Assembly: GCA_021805305.1 (NCBI GenBank)
Contig: JAJZFO010000251.1
Coordinates: 1 to 5,522, forward strand
Direction of reading: 5' to 3'
Length of the DNA stretch: 5,522 bases
Origin: Actinomycetes bacterium
GTDB lineage: Bacteria > Actinomycetota > Acidimicrobiia > Acidimicrobiales > RAAP-2
Position numbers and translations under genes: made by a program. The notes beneath the pieces were generated by a model, which was not told where the DNA came from, did not search any database, and worked only from the letters and a program-made list of their open reading frames with translations. Positions 1-4,376 of the stretch are shown in pieces (position 1 is the first letter of the stretch; the number at the start of each line of letters is the position of its first letter).

Positions 1-283
1 GGTTGCGATAGAGCATCGCCGCGGGCTTCATCACGTCCTCGCCGAGGCTCATCACCCCGAACTCGACGGCGACGCCCCCCGCCGCCTCGATGCCCGCGCG
101 CAGGGCGGGCACCAGGTCGCGCAGGGGCTGGTTGCACGGGTTGAGGTCGCTGAGGGAGTTGGCTAGAGCGATGACCGGTGCGTCACGCGAGGTGCGCGGG
201 TTGCCCCCCATGGCCAGGGCCACGCGCGCGTCCAGGGCCACCTCGCTCTCGCCGTCGAGCCACGCACCCGAGCGCAGCGTCAT
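1..283 (-). CDS. IlvD/Edd-family dehydratase, probably sugar-acid (arabonate/xylonate-like); N-terminal part, cut by window edge
   Basis: Only the first 94 codons are present; the gene continues past the left edge. The translation contains PVIALANSLSDLNPCNQPLR (residues 36-55), then AGIEAAGGVAVEF (63-75) and VMSLGEDVMKPAAMLYRN (77-94). This is the N-terminal signature of the IlvD/Edd family, iron-sulfur dehydratases that convert dihydroxy acids or aldonic acids to 2-keto acids. The NPCN and SLGE versions resemble the arabonate/xylonate branch more than classical IlvD. Cys50 falls where that branch has its first cluster cysteine; the other ligands lie outside the window. The ATG (283-281) overlaps the stop of the upstream U32-like gene as ATGA, so translation is probably coupled. 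A GGAG lies 10 nt upstream, inside a small hairpin loop. Family assignment is firm; the exact substrate (sugar acid versus dihydroxyisovalerate) is inferred. Confidence 0.88.
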   Translation of the reverse strand, partial: MTLRSGAWLDGESEVALDARVALAMGGNPRTSRDAPVIALANSLSDLNPCNQPLRDLVPALRAGIEAAGGVAVEFGVMSLGEDVMKPAAMLYRN

Positions 284-1236
284 CGGACGGGCACTCCAAT
301 GCCCTTGGCGCCGGACTCGGAGACCGTGATCTCCTCGCCGCTGCGCGCGAGCCATTCGAGCGAGATCGCCGCCCGACGGACCTTCTCGCGCACGTTCTCG
401 ACCACGTCGGACATCACCTGGTGTCCCGCCGGGTACACGGCGCGCGCGTTGCGCAGGCCGTACTTGGCGTAGAGCGGCGCCGCCACGAGGACGATCTCAC
501 AGAGCTCGTGGCCGCGCACCATCCCGCCCAGGGAGTCGGGGGCCTCCATGTACAGGTCGATCGGCGTGGCGTCGAGCGCGCGGATCTCGGCGATCTCCTC
601 GAGCGTGACGTCAGAAGGGACGTTGATGGTGCTCATGCCGAGTTGGGCGAGCTGGCGAAAGCTGACCGGGTTCGAGGGCGCCAGGACCGCCGAGGACTTA
701 AAGACGAGGTCGCTCGGCAGTTCCCCGCGGTAGATCATGGCCGCGAGCAGTTCAATCAAGCCGGGGTCGGCGATGAGGAATCCACGGATGCCGCACTCCA
801 CCGCGCGCAGCACGTCCTCGACCGCGTAGCGCAACTGGTGCAAACCGCGCAGGTGGCCCGACAGGGCGCGACCCTCGAGCGAGCGCACCGAGCCGCCCAC
901 GCCGAACTCCTCGCGCGGGCCGATGAAGAGGTTGACCTCGATGCCCCGGTCGGCCCCCATGGCGCTCATCTCGCGCAATTCACTCTCGCTCAGCAGCATC
1001 GCCCCGCTGCCCTGGGAAACCCGGTGCACCGTGATGGCGTGCGCGTCGGCCGCGGCGATCACCGCGGCCATGGCGGTGGGATTCTCCACCGAGGGGATCT
1101 CCACGCGCAACTGCGCGCCGTCGGGGAACCGCGCGGCGCTGCGCGCCGGCGTCGCGACGTGCAGACCTAGCGAGGCGTCGAGGGCCGCACTGGCCAGCGG
1201 CGTCGCCACTCCCTGGACTTCGTTCACGTGTGTCAT
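280..1236 (-). CDS. U32-peptidase-like TIM-barrel protein, function unknown
   Basis: A 318-residue soluble protein with no signal peptide or membrane segment. Alternating strand/helix blocks suggest a TIM barrel: RVEIPSVENP (44-53), AITVHRVSQGSG (67-78), GIEVNLFIGPREEFG (98-112), GIRGFLIADPGLIELL (149-164), FKSSAVLAPSNPVSFRQLA (179-197), GMSTINVPSDVTLEEIAEIR (200-219) and IDLYMEAPDSLGGMVRGHE (226-244). The pattern 'strand, V/N-P-S-D, L-x-x-I-xx-I, then Y-x-E-AP' matches the layout of U32 'collagenase-like' proteins, and I recall similar proteins being annotated as U32 peptidase. Peptidase activity is not implied, since several U32 members modify RNA or cofactors. The segment LYAKYGLRNARAVYPAGHQV (255-274) looks like a conserved site. 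The ATG is preceded by GAGAAGG and overlaps the M24-like stop (ATGA); the gene's own stop overlaps the dehydratase ATG. It is therefore the middle gene of a coupled operon. The family call is moderate and the function is open. Confidence 0.68.
   Translation of the reverse strand: MTHVNEVQGVATPLASAALDASLGLHVATPARSAARFPDGAQLRVEIPSVENPTAMAAVIAAADAHAITVHRVSQGSGAMLLSESELREMSAMGADRGIEVNLFIGPREEFGVGGSVRSLEGRALSGHLRGLHQLRYAVEDVLRAVECGIRGFLIADPGLIELLAAMIYRGELPSDLVFKSSAVLAPSNPVSFRQLAQLGMSTINVPSDVTLEEIAEIRALDATPIDLYMEAPDSLGGMVRGHELCEIVLVAAPLYAKYGLRNARAVYPAGHQVMSDVVENVREKVRRAAISLEWLARSGEEITVSESGAKGIGVPVR
289..304 (-). promoter_or_regulatory. Small hairpin presenting the dehydratase Shine-Dalgarno in its loop
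   Basis: On the minus strand GGGCA-TTGGAG-TGCCC can fold into a 5-bp stem with a 6-nt loop. The loop contains GGAG (297-294), the best ribosome-binding sequence for the ATG at 283, with 10 nt between. The hairpin lies within the last codons of the U32-like gene. Ribosomes finishing that gene would melt it, so it could tune coupling at the ATGA overlap. The stem is short and may be coincidental in GC-rich coding DNA. Confidence 0.35.
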
Positions 1237-2402
1237 GTCGCCTTCTCTTCTCTCAGTCGGAGCACGTCGGCACCCGAGGTCTCACTGGTGAGCCGCGGCC
1301 AGCGCGGCGTGGACGTGAGGCAGGTCAGCGCGTCGCCGCCCACCACGTAGGTGTCTTCGATCTTGGCCCCACCCGCCAGGCTGGGATTGAACGCCGTGGC
1401 GCAGCCCGCCGCGATGGGCTCACGCCACCACGGACTCTGCGAGGACTCCGGGGACAATTCGAACTCGCGCTGCGCGTAACCGATCGGTCCGCCCTGGAAG
1501 TGTTCGCGCCACGCCTGGGCCTGGCCGACCTCGCGGTACCCCTGGGCGAGCGCGGTGTAGACGTCACCCCACGTGGCCCCCACCCGCGTCGCGTCGCGCA
1601 CGCGCTCGCTCACCACCTCGCAACGCTCGAACAGTGACTGGTCGATCTCGTTCTCCACGCTCGCCAGACGCGTCAGGGCCACGTGCAGCCCCAAGGCTCG
1701 CGCCACGACGACCACCATGACGCTGCGTCGGGGCACGTCGCCACACATCACGGGATGGCGAAAACGTCGCAGTCGCTCGTCGGCCCCGACGATGAGGCAC
1801 ACCGCATCGGCGCCGAAGGTCTCGAGGTGCCGCGAGACCGACGCGGCGATCTCGCGGTCGTTCATCTCGCCGGGACGCCAGCGGCTGAGCACCCCCTCGA
1901 CCGCGTCACAGGCCACGCGCGACAGGCCGCTCAACACGTCGATCTCGGCGCTGCACAGTCCCAGACGCGCCCGGGTGAACTCGAAGGTCGCGTCCACGCC
2001 CAGGCCCTCGACGTCCGAGGCGCAGTCGGCGCCGGCGACGTCCTCGGCGCGGCGACGGTGCGCGTGCGCCTCGTACCACGGCGCACTGACGCACGAGAAA
2101 CCCAGTTCCTCGAGGTCGAAGTCGGCGCCGAGTCGTTCGGCCTCGACCGAACTGGCCACCAGCGTCATCTCCCCGTCGCGATAGACCACCCACACGGGAT
2201 CGATCGCGGCCACGCGGTCGATGGGCGCAGAGATCGCACCGGTGGCCCAGGCGACCGCCGCGCTCGAGGAGAGCACCAGGGCACGACCCGAGAAGCGCTC
2301 GGCCACGTCGGCGAGGCGTCCACGCGCGTGCTCCACCCGTCGGCGTCGCACTTCCCCAGTGTTCGGAATCACAGAACTCCGTTCGTCAATCCAAAACGAC
2401 AT
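1233..2402 (-). CDS. M24 (creatinase/aminopeptidase P fold) protein lacking most metal ligands
   Basis: A 389-residue cytoplasmic protein with the two-domain M24 architecture: a creatinase-type N-terminal domain (about 20-140, including ALVLSSSAAVAWATG at 41-55) and a pita-bread domain (about 150-360). Landmarks are RFRHPV (213-218), SVMVVVVARALGLHVALTR (227-245), HFQGGPIGYAQREF (301-314) and AFNPSLAGGAKIEDTYVV (337-354). In metal-dependent members the five ligands are D, D, H, E, E. Here they align with Val231, Ala242, His301, Asn339 and Glu349, so three of five are lost and a dinuclear metal site is unlikely. Creatinase likewise works without metal and hydrolyses a C-N bond, so a non-proteolytic amidine or amide hydrolase is plausible (inference). 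It is the first gene of the minus-strand operon. The ATG at 2402 has no clear Shine-Dalgarno; a GTG at 2372-2370 with GGAG 4 nt upstream is an alternative giving 379 residues. Confidence 0.85.
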   Translation of the reverse strand: MSFWIDERSSVIPNTGEVRRRRVEHARGRLADVAERFSGRALVLSSSAAVAWATGAISAPIDRVAAIDPVWVVYRDGEMTLVASSVEAERLGADFDLEELGFSCVSAPWYEAHAHRRRAEDVAGADCASDVEGLGVDATFEFTRARLGLCSAEIDVLSGLSRVACDAVEGVLSRWRPGEMNDREIAASVSRHLETFGADAVCLIVGADERLRRFRHPVMCGDVPRRSVMVVVVARALGLHVALTRLASVENEIDQSLFERCEVVSERVRDATRVGATWGDVYTALAQGYREVGQAQAWREHFQGGPIGYAQREFELSPESSQSPWWREPIAAGCATAFNPSLAGGAKIEDTYVVGGDALTCLTSTPRWPRLTSETSGADVLRLREEKAT

Positions 2403-2429
2403 CTAAGCAGTGAAATCACTCTGCGTCAA
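2401..2429 (-). promoter_or_regulatory. Candidate minus-strand promoter for the M24-like operon
   Basis: Read on the minus strand, TTGACG (2429-2424) matches the -35 consensus at five of six positions. A 17-bp spacer separates it from TTAGAT (2406-2401), a weak -10 box matching TATAAT only at T1, A5 and T6. A transcript would begin near 2394, inside the ORF as opened at 2402. The promoter therefore fits best with translation from the GTG at 2372-2370, which would have a leader of about 22 nt containing GGAG. The poor -10 box keeps confidence low. Confidence 0.4.
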
Positions 2430-2472
2430 GGACTCCGCCATCTCGTTCGAGAGATTGTTACAATGTTCGTCA
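2403..2472. promoter_or_regulatory. Divergent control region between the M24-like operon and iclR-dehydrogenase operon
   Basis: This 70-bp gap separates two divergent operons, one of which starts with an IclR-family regulator, so it is the expected site of autoregulation and of control of the opposite operon. It holds a minus-strand promoter candidate and a plus-strand -10 box. It also has an 11-bp palindrome ATTGTTACAAT (2454-2464), a short inverted repeat TCTCG-TT-CGAGA (2441-2452), and parts of a repeated CGTCAA element. It is visibly richer in A+T than the flanking genes. The operator itself cannot be fixed from sequence alone. Confidence 0.7.
2459..2464 (+). promoter_or_regulatory. Candidate -10 box of iclR (TACAAT)
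   Basis: TACAAT matches TATAAT at five of six positions. It ends 8 nt before the ATG at 2473, so transcription would start at or within a base or two of the start codon. There is no Shine-Dalgarno just upstream of that ATG, which fits leaderless translation, common in actinobacteria. No convincing -35 hexamer is seen 16-18 bp upstream. The box overlaps the ATTGTTACAAT palindrome, so repressor bound there would block polymerase. Confidence 0.5.
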
Positions 2473-2482
2473 ATGCCGAACA
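2464..2482. promoter_or_regulatory. Inverted repeat over the iclR start codon (TGTTCG-N7-CGAACA)
   Basis: Perfect 6-bp arms TGTTCG (2464-2469) and CGAACA (2477-2482) flank a 7-bp spacer that contains the iclR ATG. Imperfect dyads of this size near the start are compatible with an IclR dimer operator for autorepression. It abuts the ATTGTTACAAT palindrome (2454-2464), and either could be the true site. The same TGTTCG hexamer also appears at 2360-2365. Confidence 0.35.
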
Positions 2483-3261
2483 AAATTTCCACCGAAGACT
2501 ACCCCGTCAAGAGCGTCGGGCGAGCCCTGGAGATCCTCGAGGCCGTGGCCGACGCTGGCGAGGGCGGCGTGACGCTGACCGAGCTCGCCCACGCGGTCCA
2601 CATGGCCAAGAGTTCTACCGGCGCCGCCGCACGGACCCTGGCGCACTTTGGTCTGGTGCGCATCGAACAGCCCGGCCCGCGCTACCACCTGGGCTTCGCC
2701 CTCCTGCGATTCGGCGACCTGGTCTCCCAGCACACCTCACTCTCCAAGATCGCCCTGCCGCTGTTGCACGAGTTGACCGAACAGACCGGACTCACCGCGC
2801 GTCTGGCCACCAATGACGAGGGTTACCCCGTCTTCATCGAGCGCGTCGACGGACGTGGCGCGGTGAGGTTCCACGCCACCCTGGGCCAGCGCGAATCACC
2901 CCACGCCACGGGCGCGGGCAAGGTGATCCTGGCCCAACTGGGCAATGACGAGGTCCAACGCGTCTTGTCCGAGGCCGGGCTACCGCGCCACACCGCCTCA
3001 ACGATCACCAACGCCGAGGAATTCCACCTCGAACTCGACCGCGTTCGTCTGGTCGGCTTCGGGGTCGACAACGAGGAGGAGTCCGAGGGCATCGTCTGCG
3101 TGGGCGCGCCGATATTCGATCACCAGCGACACTGCGTGGGCGCCATCTCACTGACCGGCCTCAAGGCCGACATGTCCGACGGCGACGTGGGTCGCCTGGG
3201 TGCCCTGGTGCGCGAGTACGCCGAGCGCATCACCCAGATCCTCAGTGGGGGGCGCTCGTGA
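2473..3261 (+). CDS. IclR-family transcriptional regulator
   Basis: A 262-residue protein, the normal IclR length. The N-terminal winged helix-turn-helix starts at VKSVGRALEILEAVADAGEG (12-31), then TLTELAHAVHMAKSSTGAAARTLAHFGLV (34-62), with a wing ending RYHLGF (70-75). The IclR effector domain spans about 90-258: FIERVDGRGAVRFHATLGQR (121-140), HATGAGKVILAQL (144-156), GFGVDNEEESEGIVCVGAPI (195-214) and VGAISLTG (222-229). The ATG at 2473 gives the canonical N-terminus. An in-frame GTG at 2410 would add 21 residues but leave only 7 bp to the divergent gene, so I reject it. The gene shares a 4-bp GTGA overlap with the dehydrogenase and diverges from the M24-like operon. It probably controls both units in response to a small acid such as a pathway intermediate; the ligand is unknown and the direction of control (activator or repressor) is not shown. 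Confidence 0.95.
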   Translation: MPNKISTEDYPVKSVGRALEILEAVADAGEGGVTLTELAHAVHMAKSSTGAAARTLAHFGLVRIEQPGPRYHLGFALLRFGDLVSQHTSLSKIALPLLHELTEQTGLTARLATNDEGYPVFIERVDGRGAVRFHATLGQRESPHATGAGKVILAQLGNDEVQRVLSEAGLPRHTASTITNAEEFHLELDRVRLVGFGVDNEEESEGIVCVGAPIFDHQRHCVGAISLTGLKADMSDGDVGRLGALVREYAERITQILSGGRS

Positions 3262-3272
3262 GGGCGCTCGTG
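3250..3272 (+). repeat. Tandem 11-bp repeat across the iclR/dehydrogenase junction
   Basis: GGGCGCTCGTG occurs at 3250-3260 and again at 3262-3272, a 12-bp period separated by one A. The first copy carries the end of iclR and the GTG start of the dehydrogenase; the second encodes dehydrogenase residues 2-5. It looks like a local duplication that places a second GTG (3270) in frame four codons downstream. The run of G's in the first copy (3247-3252) serves as the ribosome-binding region of the first GTG. Confidence 0.6.
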
Positions 3273-4247
3273 GTGCACGGGCCCCACGACGTGGCCCTCA
3301 CCGAGCTCGCCACCCCCCACGTCGGTCCCGGCGAGGTCCTGGTGCGCCCGCTGGTCTCGGGACTCTGCGGCACCGACCTCGAGATCATCGCGGGCAGCAT
3401 CGATGCCGCCTACGTGCACTACCCCGTGGCCCTGGGCCACGAGTGGGTGGGCCGACTGGCCACGGGCGACGATGACGCGCTGGTGGTGGTCGAGGGCATC
3501 GTCCCCTGCGGGGTGTGCGACGAATGCCGACGCGGGGCGACCAATCGCTGTCGTACCTACGACGAGATCGGGTTCACGCGCCACGGCGCCCTGGCCGAGT
3601 TCATCAGCGTGCCCGCGCCACTGGTCCATCGACTGCACCCCGAGGTCAGCGCGCTCGACGCGGCGCTGGTCGAGCCAATGGCGGTCGTCTGGCGCGCCCT
3701 CACCCGCGCCCAGGTCGGCGCGGGTTCGCGGTGCCTGGTGATCGGCGACGGCACGGTGGCGCTGTTGAGCGCGCTGTTGCTCCAGCGCTTCTCCCCGGCC
3801 AGTGTGACGATGCTGGGTCTACGACCCGCCCAGGGCGACCTCGCCCGACAGGCGGGCGTGAGCGACTTCGTCACCGACATCGGCGATCGTCGGTTCGACT
3901 ACGTGATCGAAGCGGCCGGTCAAGGTCCGGCCATCGCGTCGGCGTTGTCGTGCGCGGACCGCGGCGGGGTCATCGTCCTCTTGGGCCTACCCGCCCACGG
4001 CACCCGCGTCGACCTGTACCCCGACGACGTGGTCAATAACGACCTGATCATCCAGGGCAGCTTCTCCTACACCCGCCACGCGTGGTCCGAGGTCGTGGGA
4101 CTGCTCAACGACCGGCTGATCCATCCCGCCTTCCTCGTGACGCACCGCTTCACCCTCAGCCGCTGGCGCGAGGCCCTCGAGACCCTCGCGCACTCACCGA
4201 CTGACGAGCCCCGCGGCAAGGTCGTGATCTCCCTCGAGGAGGAGTAG
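3258..4247 (+). CDS. Zinc-dependent medium-chain alcohol/polyol/sugar dehydrogenase (MDR family)
   Basis: A 329-residue protein, slightly short for the threonine/sorbitol dehydrogenase-like MDR group. Catalytic zinc candidates are Cys37 (GLCGTD), His61-Glu62 (LGHEWVG) and Glu139 (ALVEPMAV). Four structural-zinc cysteines are all present in PCGVCDECRRGATNRC (Cys84, 87, 90, 98). The Rossmann nucleotide loop is VIGDGTVALL (161-170), GxGxxA in place of GxGxxG. The end of the second strand, TMLGLRP (184-190), has Gly187 where NAD-dependent members usually have Asp, with Arg189 close by, which hints at NADP(H) use (inference). The GTG start is chosen because MRALVV is the usual MDR opening and GTGGGGGG precedes it. 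It overlaps the iclR stop by 4 bp, so the two are co-transcribed. It likely oxidises a hydroxy group of a sugar, sugar acid or polyol in the same pathway as the divergent dehydratase; the substrate cannot be named. Confidence 0.93.
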   Translation: MRALVVHGPHDVALTELATPHVGPGEVLVRPLVSGLCGTDLEIIAGSIDAAYVHYPVALGHEWVGRLATGDDDALVVVEGIVPCGVCDECRRGATNRCRTYDEIGFTRHGALAEFISVPAPLVHRLHPEVSALDAALVEPMAVVWRALTRAQVGAGSRCLVIGDGTVALLSALLLQRFSPASVTMLGLRPAQGDLARQAGVSDFVTDIGDRRFDYVIEAAGQGPAIASALSCADRGGVIVLLGLPAHGTRVDLYPDDVVNNDLIIQGSFSYTRHAWSEVVGLLNDRLIHPAFLVTHRFTLSRWREALETLAHSPTDEPRGKVVISLEEE

Positions 4248-4376
4248 TCCGGGGCCGCATTGGTCGCCGACGACGAACGAGGCGCCCGCGGTCCAACACC
4301 GACGCCGGCTTCGCCCTCTCCGCTTTCAACACCCCCGAGTGCACCGGCGTGACGAGTGCCAAATGAGAGACTCTAG
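4248..4376. other. 129-bp intergenic gap, no clear signal
   Basis: This separates the dehydrogenase from the membrane-protein gene. I searched for a stem followed by a T run and found none, so no intrinsic terminator can be called. No good -35/-10 pair is visible either. The only structure seen is a GAGTGC direct repeat (4337-4342 and 4354-4359) and, just before the next ATG, GAGAG (4366-4370), a weak ribosome-binding site. Whether the downstream gene has its own promoter is undecided, but the gap contrasts with the overlapping junctions elsewhere. Confidence 0.5.

Larger units (their letters stand above)
2381..2474 (+). repeat. 10-bp direct repeat GTTCGTCAAT, with a third partial copy between
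   Basis: GTTCGTCAAT occurs exactly at 2381-2390 and 2465-2474, 84 bp apart, about eight helical turns. Between them CTGCGTCAAG (2421-2430) shares the CGTCAA core. The three cores start at 2384, 2424 and 2468, spaced 40 and 44 bp, all in one orientation. The outer copies overlap the beginnings of the M24-like and iclR coding regions. Their placement around the divergent promoters suggests regulator-binding elements; this is inference. The repeat is short but unexpected in a 94-bp stretch. Confidence 0.45.

Noticed and set aside
1..283. Naming the partial dehydratase as ilvD of branched-chain amino acid synthesis
   Set aside because: The NPCN and SLGE motifs and the catabolic neighbourhood with IclR and an MDR enzyme favour the sugar-acid branch; ilvC, ilvB or leu genes are not seen.
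178..1170. Long plus-strand open frame of 330 codons opposite the U32-like gene
   Set aside because: It is rich in Arg, His, Gly and Ala with no domain signature and is the mirror of a gene with clear family motifs and ATGA junctions. Long antisense frames are expected in high-GC coding DNA.
2410..2472. Upstream GTG start extending IclR by 21 residues
   Set aside because: It would leave 7 bp between divergent genes, the extra residues are not typical of the family, and the -10 box lies inside the extension.
1683..2816. Plus-strand open frame of 377 codons spanning the M24-like gene, the control region and part of iclR
   Set aside because: It crosses a divergent promoter and overlaps two recognisable genes; the translation is low-complexity Arg/Gly/His and matches nothing known to me.
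4337..4359. GAGTGC direct repeat as a regulatory site
   Set aside because: Six bases repeated twice in GC-rich DNA is not enough, and no promoter elements surround it.
4248..4376. Possible intrinsic terminator after the dehydrogenase
   Set aside because: GC-rich stretches are present but no matching stem arms followed by a T run were found.
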